Both the position numbers and the translations under genes were made by a program. DNA of 64,000 bases from Aplectana chamaeleonis. Lineage: Eukaryota; Nematoda; Chromadorea; Rhabditida; Cosmocercidae. Positions 54,505 to 64,000 of the stretch are shown here, piece by piece; positions within the stretch are counted from its first letter, which is position 1; every line of letters starts with the position of its first letter. Under the pieces are notes generated by a model, which saw nothing but the letters and a program-made list of their open reading frames with translations, did not search any database and was not told the origin of the DNA. Location of the stretch: contig JAPDOI010000900.1 of the NCBI GenBank assembly GCA_029168955.1, positions 117,001-181,000 of the forward strand. The letters run 5' to 3'.

Positions 54505-57500
54505 TATTGCGGGACGCATCTAGAAGTGCGCGAAGCTTCGGGAACGTGTGCGGAACCCAGCTATAAGTGCGCCAAGTGCCGGGGAACGTGTGCAGGACCC
54601 AAGTAGAGGTGCGCCAAGGGGAGGAGAACGTGTGCAGGACCCAACTAGAAGTGCGCCAAGCGCCGGGTAACGTATGCGGGACCCAACTAGAACTGTGCTG
54701 AGCGCCGGGGAACGTGCGCGGGACCCAACTAGAAGTGCGCCAAGCGCCGAGAAACGTGTGCAGAACCCGAATCTAAGTGCGCCAAGCGACGGGAAACGTG
54801 TGCGAGACCCAAACAGAAGTGCGCGAAGCTTCGGGAACGTGTGCGGAACCCAGCTGTAAGTGCGCCAAGCGCCGGGGAACGTGTGCAGGACCCAAGTAGA
54901 AGTGCGCCAAGCACCGAAAACGTGTGCGGGACCGAACTATAAGTGCGCCAAGCGCCGGGGAATGTATGCGGGACGCATCTAGAAGTGCGCCAAGCGCCGA
55001 GAAACGTGTGCAGAACCCAAGTAGAAGTGCGCCAAGCACCGAAAACGTGTGTGGGACCGAACTACAAGTGCGCCAAGCGCCGGGGAATGTATGCGGGACC
55101 CAAACAGAAGTGCGCCAAGCGCCGAGAAACGTGTGCAGAAGCCAAGTAGAAGTGCGCTAAGCGCCGGGAAGGTGTGCGGGACCCGAATCTAAGTGCGCCA
55201 AGCGACGGGAAACGTGTGCGAGACCCAAACAGAAGTGCGCGAAGCTTCGGGAACGTGTGCGGAACCCAGCTATAAGTGCGCCAAGCGCCGGGGAACGTGT
55301 GCAGGACCCAAGTAGAAGTGCGCCAAGCACCGAAAACGTGTGCGGGACCGAACTATAAGTGCGCCAAGCGCCGGGGAATGTATGCGGGACGCATCTAGAA
55401 GTGCGCCAAGTGCCGGGGAACGTGAGCGGGACCCATCTAGAAGTGCGCTAAGCGCCGGGAAGGTGTGCGGGACCCGAATCTAAGTGCGCCAAGCGACGGG
55501 AAACGTGTGCGAGACCCAAACAGAAGTGCGCGAAGCTTCGGGAACGTGTGCGGAACCCAGCTATAAGTGCGCCAAGCGCCGGGGAACGTGTGCAGGACCC
55601 AAGTAGAAGTGCGCCAAGCACCGAAAACGTGTGCGGGACCGAACTATAAGTGCGCCAAGCGCCGGGGAATGTATGCGGGACGCATCTAGAAGTGCGCCAA
55701 GCGCCGAGAAACGTGTGCAGAACCCAAGTAGAAGTGCGCCAAGCACCGAAAACGTGTGTGGGACCGAACTACAAGTGCGCCAAGCGCCGGGGAATGTATG
55801 CGGGACCCAAACAGAAGTGCGCCAAGCGCCGAGAAACGTGTGCAGAAGCCAAGTAGAAGTGCGCTAAGCGCCGGGAAGGTGTGCGGGACCCGAATCTAAG
55901 TGCGCCAAGCGACGGGAAACGTGTGCGAGACCCAAACAGAAGTGCGCGAAGCTTCGGGAACGTGTGCGGAACCCAGCTATAAGTGCGCCAAGCGCCGGGG
56001 AACGTGTGCAGGACCCAAGTAGAAGTGCGCCAAGCACCGAAAACGTGTGCGGGACCGAACTATAAGTGCGCCAAGCGCCGGGGAATGTATGCGGGACGCA
56101 TCTAGAAGTGCGCCAAGTGCCGGGGAACGTGTGCGGGACCCATCTAGAAGTGCGCTAAGCGCCGGGAAGGTGTGCGGGACCCGAATCTAAGTGCGCCAAG
56201 CGACGGGAAACGTGTGCGAGACCCAAACAGAAGTGCGCCAAGCGCCGGGGAACGTGTGCAGAACCCAAGTAGAAGTGCGCCAAGCGCCGGGGAACGTGTG
56301 CAGGACCCAAGTAGAAGTGCGCCAAGCGCTGGGCAACGTATGCGGGACCCAACCAGAAGTGCGCCGAGCGCCAGGAATGTGTGCGGAACCCAGCTATAAG
56401 TGCGCCAAGCGCCGGGGATTGTGTGCAGGACCCAAGTAGAGGTGCGCCAAGCGCCGGGGAACGTGTGCAGGACCCAAGTAGAAGTGCGCCGAGCGCCAGG
56501 AACGTGTTCGGAACCACAGTAGAAGTGCGCCAAGCGCCGGGCAACGTATGCGGGACCCAACTAGAACTGTGCGGAGCGCCGGGGAACGTGTGCGGGACCC
56601 AACTAGAAGTGCGCCGAACGCCAGGAACGTGTTCGGAATCACAGTAGAAGTGCGCCAAGAGCCGGAGAACGTGTGCGGGACCCATCTAGAAGTGCGCCAA
56701 GCGCCGGGAAGGTGGGCGGGACCCAAATTTAAGTGCCCCAAGCGCCGGGGAACGTGTGCAGAACCCAACTAGAACTGTGCTGAGCGCCGGAGAACGTGTG
56801 CGGTGCCCAACTGGAAGTGTGCCAAACCCCACAGAACGTGTGTGGGACCCAACCATAAGTGCGCCAAGCGCCGGGGAACGTGTTCGCGACCCAACTAGAA
56901 ATGTGCCAAGCGACGGGGAACGTGTGCGAGACCCCAAATAAAAAGCGCCGATTGCCGGAAAAAGAAAGAGAAAGTGTGCGGGACCCAATTGGGAGCGCTC
57001 CAAGCGTCGCGGACAGTGGGCGGGATCTAACTGGGAGCACGCCAAGCGCCGGGGTAAGTGTGCGGGACCCAACTGGGAGCGCGCCAAGCTCCGAGGAACG
57101 TATTCGTGACCACACTGGGAACACGCCAAGCGCCGGGGAAAGTGTGTGGGACCCAACTGGGAGCGCGCCAAGCACCGAGGAACGTGAGCGGGCCCCAACT
57201 TCGGGTGCGCCAAGCGCCGAGCAAAGCGTGAGGGACCCAACTGGGAGTGCGCCAAGTGGCGGGGAACGTGTGCGGGACCCATCTAGAAGTGCGCTAAGCG
57301 CCGGGAAGGTGTGCGGGACCCAAATTTAAGTGCGCCAAGCGACGGGAAACGTGTGCAGAACCAAAGTAGAACTGTTCTGAGCGACGGAGAACGTGTGCGG
57401 TGCCCAACTGGAAGTGTGCCAAACCCCACAGAACGTGTGTGGGACCCAACCATAAGTGCGCCAAGCGCCGGGGAACGTGTTCGCGACCCAACTAGAAATG

Positions 57501-58105
57501 TGCCAAGCGACGGGGAACGTGTGCGGGACCCCAAATAAAAAGCGCCGATTGCCGGAAAAAGAAAGAGAAAGTGTGCGGGACCCAATTGGGAGCGCTCCAA
57601 GCGTCGCGGACAGTGGGCGGGATCTAACTGGGAGCACGCCAAGCGCCGGGGTAAGTGTGCGGGACCCAACTGGGAGCGCGCCAAGCCCCGAGGAACGTAT
57701 TCGTGACCACACTGGGAACACGCCAAGCGCCGGGGAAAGTGTGTGGGACCCAACTGGGAGCGCGCCAAGCGTCGGGGAACGTGTGCGGGACCCAACTTCG
57801 GGTGCGCCAAGCGCCGAGCAAAGCGTGAGGGACCCAACTGGGAGTGCGCCAAGCGCTGGTAAAAGTGTGCGGGACCCAACTGAGAACGCGCCAAGCGCCG
57901 GGGAACGTGTGTGGAACCCAACTTCGGGTGCGCCAAGCGCCGAGCAAAGCGTGAGGGACCCAACTGGGAGTGCGCCAAGCGCCGGGGAAAGTGTGTGGGA
58001 CTCGAATTATAAAGCGCCAAGTGCCGGGGAAAGAGGGCGGGACCCAACTGCGAATAGGCCAAGCGTTACGGATCGTGTGTTCGACCCAACTGGGAGGACC
58101 GGCAA
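54505..58105. repeat. 42-bp GC-rich minisatellite with higher-order structure
   Basis: About 85 units of a 41-43-bp repeat, AAGTGCGCCAAGCGCCGGGG then AACGTGTGCGGGACCCAACTAG. The left two-thirds (to about 56750) use this form. From about 56940 a second variant dominates (GGGAGCGCGCCAAGCGCCGG). Blocks repeat at a larger scale: 54924-55160 recurs at 55631-55867 (707 bp apart) and 56859-57280 at 57456-57880 (597 bp apart). The 42-bp period leaves frames open on both strands (up to 259 codons); these are not genes. Confidence 0.95.
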
Positions 58106-58292
58106 GAGAGTGAAAATCGAAAACGCGGTTGTGATTCATCCGTTCATCTAGTCGTTATTGGGTTTGGAAACCATGAAAAAGGGTGTGAACTGTGGGGGTA
58201 CTACAAGGGGTGGGCAAGTGTTATGCAAGAGGGGTCTACTACACAACTGCATGAACATTTGAAAGGTCATATCTGAGAGTGTAATGTGCCTT

Positions 58293-58445
58293 TAAAGCCT
58301 CTTTCACACTTGCCCGACCGACGTCGGACGACTCGTTATCGAATGTGTAATATCTATCTACCCTACCCTACCCATCTTATCTATCTTAACTTATCAAATT
58401 TGATAACGAGTCGTCCGACGTCGGCCGGCAAACTATGGAAGGGGC
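58293..58445. mobile_element. Hairpin MITE with TTAA-like flanks
   Basis: CCGACGTCGGACGACTCGTTATCG (58320 region) pairs with its complement at 58398-58423, and GCCTCTTTCACACTTGCC with the right end. TTTAA lies to the left and TTAAAA to the right. It is 153 bp with an AT-rich loop. Confidence 0.7.
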
Positions 58446-58482
58446 TTAAAAGGAAACCTTTGCTAAAATAAAGTGAAAATAT

Positions 58483-59093
58483 CTAACTGTTTTGCTTTGC
58501 TACGGATTAATATGATTTGGAAATGAAACATTTTTGAGAAACTCGTTAAAAGAAGTGAAATGTCTTATGCTACTGATTTGGCATGGGAATAAACTCGAAA
58601 GAAGCGCTAAAAACTCAGTGAAATGACTCATCGTTGATTTGGCTGTGCACTTGTTTACTAAACAACAAAAATTGAGTGTGAGATTGAAAAACCAAATCAC
58701 GCACTTCTCTTCTGAAATCAACCTAACGCTTGCAGTTTAGGTTAACAAGTCTCAGGTCCTTGCAAAATTATGTTGTGTTCCCATGAAAGTGGAAATAACA
58801 TCACGTAGTGAGTTAATGCGAATGTCGTCAACTAAGAGAACTGCTGTCACACGAATACATAAATTCTCAGTAACAAGTGCGTGATTTGGTTTTTCAATCT
58901 AACACACAATTTTTGTTCTTTAGTAAACAAGTGCACAGCCAAATCAACGATGAGTCATTTCACTGAGTTTTTAGCGCTTCTTTCGAGTTTATTCACATGC
59001 CAAACCAGTAGCATAAGACACTTCTTTTAACGAGTTTCTCAAAAATGTTTCATTTCCAAATCATACTAATCCGTAGCAAAGCAAAACAGTTAG
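58483..59093. mobile_element. 611-bp hairpin element with 223-bp near-identical arms
   Basis: The arms 58483-58705 and 58871-59093 are inverted copies with few differences, starting CTAACTGTTTTGCTTTGCTA and ending with its complement. All anchor pairs share a centre at 58788. The 165-bp loop is unrelated single-copy sequence. Such high arm identity suggests a recent insertion or ongoing arm conversion. Confidence 0.88.
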
Positions 59094-59127
59094 ATTAAAC
59101 TAAATTGGAGCAGGGTGAATTTTTCGG

Positions 59128-59462
59128 ACTTGATAAGGTTCATTCAAATGAACCTTGCTGATTAAAAACAGCATTAACCATGAGAACTACTAGCATTGGG
59201 AGAAAAAGGAGAATCTGACAAACATTTTAGTAACGAAGGGTTTGATAGTCAATGTGACTTAAGGACCTTAAACCTCGTCCCGGTTTTGTCCCGATTTTCG
59301 GGGTAAATCCGGGACGAGATTTAAGGTCCTTAAATCACATTAAAATCGATCCTATTGAATCTAAAATGTTTGCAAGGTTCTCCTCTTTCCCAAAATATCC
59401 TTTGCTCGCATGTTTAATGCTACTTTTGATCAACTAGGTTCGTTTGAATTAGCCTTGTCACG
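59128..59462. mobile_element. 335-bp hairpin MITE
   Basis: The inner arms TGACTTAAGGACCTTAAACC.. TCGTCCCGG and CCGGGACGAGATTTAAGGTC.. are nearly exact. The outer parts (GACTTGATAAGGTTCATTCA.. and its complement ending 59462) are more diverged. It is one long imperfect hairpin. Confidence 0.75.
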
Positions 59463-59740
59463 GCTAAATACTTACCCCTGCTTCAACTTTGTTTATTTAC
59501 ATTACATTTATAAAATGGGTACATCCAGCATGAACAATTTTTATCATCTTCCATTTCCATCAGTTTCAATCCTTTTTTCTACCCCGTTCTGTAATAAAAT
59601 ACATTTTTTTTATTAATATTGTGTGCGCGTCCACTCCCGTGTGCGCAGTGTAGCTGCGTACACACACCATATGTCATGACAAGCCGATTCTCTAAGGGAT
59701 TGCGGCATTCTAGGTGGGTAAACATCGGGTTTTCCACTCC

Positions 59741-60042
59741 TTACTCAGAACCTGATACCGGGCGACCAATCGCTGCTCGTCCGGGTCGCCCGAAATGGTG
59801 AATCTGGTCGCGAGAAAATTTGTACATTGTAGATCCGTAACGTACATTCACACGCAAATTCGCTGCACCGGGAAGGCAATTTTCGTCATCCGGGTGGCCT
59901 GGTAACAATCGAGGGGTTAGCGGGTCGCCCGGAAAGGTTGGCGGGTCGCCTGGAACGGGATCTGGCCCCGATTTTGAGTGTCCGGGTGGCCCGAAACGCA
60001 GTTTTTTTTGCACCGGGAAGGCCGTAACGAAGTTCTGAGTAA
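59741..60042. mobile_element. Inverted-ended element with internal CGGGTCGCCCGG repeats
   Basis: TTACTCAGAAC (59741-59751) and GTTCTGAGTAA (60032-60042) are perfect 11-bp inverted ends. Inside, words like CGGGTCGCCCGGAAAGG and CCGGGTGGCC recur 6-7 times, and CACCGGGAAGGC occurs twice. There is no protein. Confidence 0.65.
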
Positions 60043-60488
60043 GTATCTCATCAATCCTAACATGGTTCCACAACACAAAACAATTTTGATTGATTTCTTC
60101 ATCAGAACGATCAAACACGGATTAATCATACATACATAGGTTCATGAAAATATTCGACAGAAAACATTACTGCAATAAAAGTAGCTTTGTTATTGTTTGT
60201 AATTGCTGAATTGTATTGAAATAAAAACTTTTATCTTTTGTTACAACCTGCCGTCTTACTAAAAATTTTCTCCATAAGATTGTTCGGAAGTTTAGAAATT
60301 GCACTACCTTTTTTGTAGACATTTTCGGAAATTTCTTTCTTCAGTGCTTTTTTTATACTCTGGTTTATCAAAATAAGGAAGTCAAGATCATGGCTGTTGT
60401 GCTCGACTTCTCGGATAACAGCCGATTTCGATTTCCCATAGGAGGTGCCTAAAATTTACCGAGCTAAGGGGGGGTGCATATTCAAAAT
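60043..60488. other. Non-coding gap
   Basis: A/T-rich sequence. No element ends, hairpins or exon-like frames are seen. Confidence 0.3.
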
Positions 60489-60629
60489 CGTCATGCCGGG
60501 ACGTGCTTCGCGTTCACTATTGAAGTTTGGCGCAAACTCGGTGGCATATGCTATAACCTAGGTGCTACGAGTTTGCGCCAACCTCCGATGGAAACGCAAA
60601 GTCTTTCCACGATCCATGCCGATGTTATA
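60489..60629. mobile_element. Hairpin MITE, second copy of the 45.1-kb element
   Basis: CATGCCGGGACGTGCTTCGC.. TTTGGCGCAAACTCGG pairs with ..GAGTTTGCGCCAACC.. CGATCCATGCCGATG. It is clearly related to 45114-45262 but more diverged. Confidence 0.7.
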
Positions 60630-60828
60630 AATCTAGATTAAGTGAGAACTGGTCCGCCCCGCGATTTCGTAGGCTCTGGTACTTGGTATTACATTCAGAC
60701 AGAAAACATGATTTTGTGTGAAAAATTCACTTCTTAGGACAACAAACTCTCCCGATTTTGGAGGAGGAGGGTAACCCCGGGTTGGCGCGGTTTTACGAGG
60801 GGAAAAATAAGACGCGGACCAGTTCTAC

Positions 60829-61141
60829 GGCCTTGGAGCCAAACTTTCTGGACTCTCTCTCTCTCGCTCTCTCTCTCTTCGCAAGTGTTCACCACCCGGA
60901 TGTCATTATGATTCAAGGGACCAAGACCTTTTTCTCTACCACCTATTCCCAGCCTATAATCCGGGCTGTACAACCTATCACACTCGGAGGTCAGCTCTTG
61001 GTGGTAGCGGAGTTTCCAGTTTGGTCCTTTCTACTCCCTCCTTCTCCCATCTTATTCCAAATGCTCCTAAGGACGGTACTACAGAGCGCAATCCTGTCCA
61101 CCTCCCTTTCAAAACCAATTAATCTCTATTCGATATTTACA
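60829..61141 (+). mobile_element. CR1 endonuclease fragment
   Basis: GAGCCAAACTTTCTGGACTC.. to ..TCTCTATTCGATATTTACA encodes a degenerate endonuclease start: SLFASVHHPDVIMIQGTK and QPIIRAVQPITLGG, where the catalytic QET has become QGT. Both ends are truncated. It is the most diverged CR1 piece of the window. Confidence 0.75.
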
Positions 61142-61373
61142 TAAGGGTACGGCGAGAGGTGTGAGGTGTTTCGATACTGGTCAGGTTTTGGTACCAACTA
61201 ATCCGACAGTAACACCGGTCGGATCGCGGGCCGAGCAACGTCCACCCCGCGACCCCACCGCCATCGTCCTAGGATGAACCCGGCATGGAGACAATGCTTT
61301 CTCTAACGATGGCCGCGATCCCACCAAAACTTCAATGGCTTACTTCGATTCGACCAGCACCTTAGCATCCTCC
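61142..61373. other. Unassigned 230-bp segment upstream of CR1-D
   Basis: GC-rich sequence (GGTACGGCGAGAGGTGTGAG.. CTAGGATGAACCCGGCATGG) with no recognised repeat or gene. Confidence 0.3.
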
Positions 61374-61408
61374 GCTGCTGAGATGTCGTAGGTTCGTGCC
61401 GTGGCAGT

Positions 61409-62299
<891 letters not shown>

Positions 62300-62426
62300 C
62301 TGCTCTCTATCTCCCTCAATTGTCTTTGCTAGTGACTTCAATGCGCACACGTTCTGATTGATTCTGATGCTAGAGGAAGTGACGTCGAAGAATGGGCGGA
62401 GGAGTGCGATCTGGTTATCTTAAACG

Positions 62427-63115
62427 ATGGCCAGCCCACTCGTCAAAGCGGCTGATTATCCGTGGAATGGCGATGTACACCAGAAGGAGCGCCACCTATC
62501 TGATGCTATCTTGAAGGCTATGAAAGCTGCGATCCCTGAAGGCCGCGTAAAGACCTTCTTTCCCAATGTCACCAGGGAAACATTGCAGAAGATAAGGACA
62601 AGGGACGCAAAGAGAGCTGCAGATCATCATGACCCAGACATCGCTGCGCTGGATGATGAGATCAGGAAGGACTTTGACAGGCACAAGAAGGAAACTTTGG
62701 AAAAGTTCACTGAGAAGATGAACTTCAGAAATGATGCAGCAGCAACGTGGAAGGCCTTGAAAAGGATCTCCGGAAAGTTCACCTCCGCCAACAATTCCAC
62801 GATTGAATTTGAAGGTGGACTCTTCAAATCAGGGAAGGAGGCCGCAAATGCTCTTGGGAAGCATTTTTTCATCACTGGAACCAAAGAGAGAAGCAGAATA
62901 GAATAACTGTACGGGAACTCTGTAAATTGCCTCTCAAGGATGTAGATGAAGCAGTCACGCCTGCACAGGTCGAGAAGGTGATAAAGGAGATGAGCAACTC
63001 GAAGGCAATAGGGCCAGACGGTTTGAGCCCTGCAGTCCTGAAGAGACTGCCCAGTGAACTACTGTCCCTTCTTGCTGACGTCATAAATACATCGTTTCGT
63101 ACCTGTACATTACCC
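62427..63115 (+). pseudogene. CR1-D linker and RT fingers
   Basis: Frame 62427-62906 encodes HLSDAILKAMKAAIPEGRVK, FFPNVTRETLQKIRTRDAKR, KFTEKMNFRNDAAATWKALK and EAANALGKHFFITGTK. Frame 62927 onward reads VEKVIKEMSNSKAIGPDGLS, PAVLKRLPSELLSLLADVIN and TSFRTCTLP. The palm and the rest are absent because RTE sequence follows. Confidence 0.85.
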
Positions 63116-64000
63116 CTAACACCATCAGGACGCTCCCTTGTCGACCTGGAGTACGCCGACGACATTGTGTTATTCGCTGAAAACAACGCAAAACTGCAAA
63201 GGATTGTGAACCTCGTTTCGAAGTATGCCGCAGCCTATGGACTTCGTCTTCGTCCCGACAAATGCAAGCAGATGTGGGTCTCTCAGAGGCCTTCAACTGG
63301 AGTTTGTGTGGACGGACAACGTATCGAACTGGTGGACGATTTCTGTTATTTGGGCTGTTTGCTGAAGAACGATGGTAGTTATGCAGCGGATATTCGACAA
63401 CGATGTGCGAAAGCTACGTCTGCATTCAATTCTCTAACCAAGTGTTTGTGGTCTACCACCATCGCGAAGGAAGTCAAGTTGCGCGTCTACCTATCCGCTA
63501 TTCGCCCTATCATGATGTACGGATCGGAGACGTGGGCAGCACCGAAAACGCAGATGGAAAGGTTGGATTGCACGGAGAGGAAGCTTTTAGGCGTTTGCTT
63601 GGATATTTCTGGCCGCGCGTATGCCATAACGAAGACCTTTACAAGGAAATCGACGCAGTACATCAACGCTTGACACGAGGGAGGTGCCAGCATCTCCTAA
63701 CGCCATCTCAAGCAGCAATGGAAAGTCGACTTCGACTGCTCGGGCATATACTAAGAAGAACGCCGGATCGTCTCGTACAACACGCTTTAAAAATGCTTCC
63801 AAATCCTGTCTGGAAACGGCCACCTGGGCGTGGGCGAAAGTTCTGGACGGATGTGGTTAAAGAGGATTTAAAGTCACTCGGCATCGAAAGACAGTTCAGG
63901 CGCGATGTTTCGTTTCGCAGGAAATGGAATAGTGACAGCTGGATGGAATGTGTTCAAATTGTGGCTGAAGACCGTGAAAAATGGACACGGCTGACTACTA
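63115..64000 (+). mobile_element. RTE-type retrotransposon, 5'-truncated second copy
   Basis: It begins at TAACACCATCAGGACGCTCC and encodes RSLVDLEYADDIVLFAENNA, KYAAAYGLRLRPDKCKQMWV and WSTTIAKEVKLRVYLSAIRP. It then carries the same one-base loss after CTERKLLG as the 46-kb copy, and the C-terminal domain in another frame (RPPGRGRKFWTDVVKEDLKS) up to the window end. Sequence identity to the 46-kb copy is very high. It has a small deletion after KQMWV. Confidence 0.92.

Noticed and set aside
54505..58105. Regular 42-bp repeats resembling a CRISPR array
   Set aside because: Whole units are similar, with no unique spacers between conserved repeats. Higher-order duplications and the eukaryotic context make it a minisatellite.
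57283..58151. Long open frames (259 and 231 codons) on both strands of the minisatellite
   Set aside because: They follow from a period divisible by three without stops. Both strands are open at once and there is no start context or domain.

Overview
This is eukaryotic, repeat-dominated DNA, most likely from a nematode. The clues are nematode-style 3' splice sites (TTTTCAG) next to the few exon-like segments, short introns, and a 3.3-kb RTE-type retrotransposon of a kind I associate with strongylid-type nematode genomes. The species call is inference. I see no bacterial operons, rRNA genes or CRISPR arrays. Almost all long open frames belong to decayed retrotransposons, and host-gene evidence is limited to a few short exon-like stretches (8.7-9.0, 10.5-11.9 and 15.0-15.3 kb).

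The dominant family is a CR1/Jockey-like non-LTR retrotransposon of about 3.3-3.5 kb. Its order is: 5' end near GCTGCCGAGATGTCGT, a 2A-like peptide (..VERNPGP), a PHD-type zinc finger, an apurinic-type endonuclease, a reverse transcriptase, a C-terminal Cys/His finger and a short (GAA)n tail. Copies lie at 0.1-3.1, 3.8-8.6 (containing a second copy), 21.4-39.3 and 61.4-63.1 kb, with smaller fragments at 45.0 and 60.8 kb.

The centrepiece is 21.4-39.3 kb, a Russian-doll nest that can be solved from target-site duplications. A plus-strand CR1 is broken twice by minus-strand CR1s. The first of these (22.4-32.75 kb) is itself broken by a 5.4-kb foldback element, whose long inverted arms are tandem arrays of a 21-bp unit, and by a second retrotransposon family (31.04-32.73 kb). 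The second (32.9-38.2 kb) is broken by a divergent CR1 (35.2-37.1 kb) that keeps a 456-codon reverse-transcriptase frame.

The rest is rich in inverted-repeat DNA elements: a hAT deletion derivative with an exact 8-bp duplication (12.7-13.5 kb), four TTAA-flanked MITEs, many hairpin MITEs, a large foldback built on two perfect ATCGAT-centred palindromes (17.1-17.9 kb), a hAT-like element with 42-bp AT-rich terminal arrays (40.0-43.6 kb), and an inverted-repeat structure (46.0-53.8 kb) that hosts a full-length RTE. A 3.6-kb, 42-bp GC-rich minisatellite with higher-order repeats (54.5-58.1 kb) follows between another pair of inverted arms. The window ends in a CR1/RTE chimera (63.1 kb).

A recurring theme is inverted-repeat elements whose arms are made of tandem repeats (21-bp, 41/42-bp, about 118-bp, about 145-bp and about 165-bp units). 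The two microsatellites inside CR1 copies appear to have grown from short seeds native to CR1.
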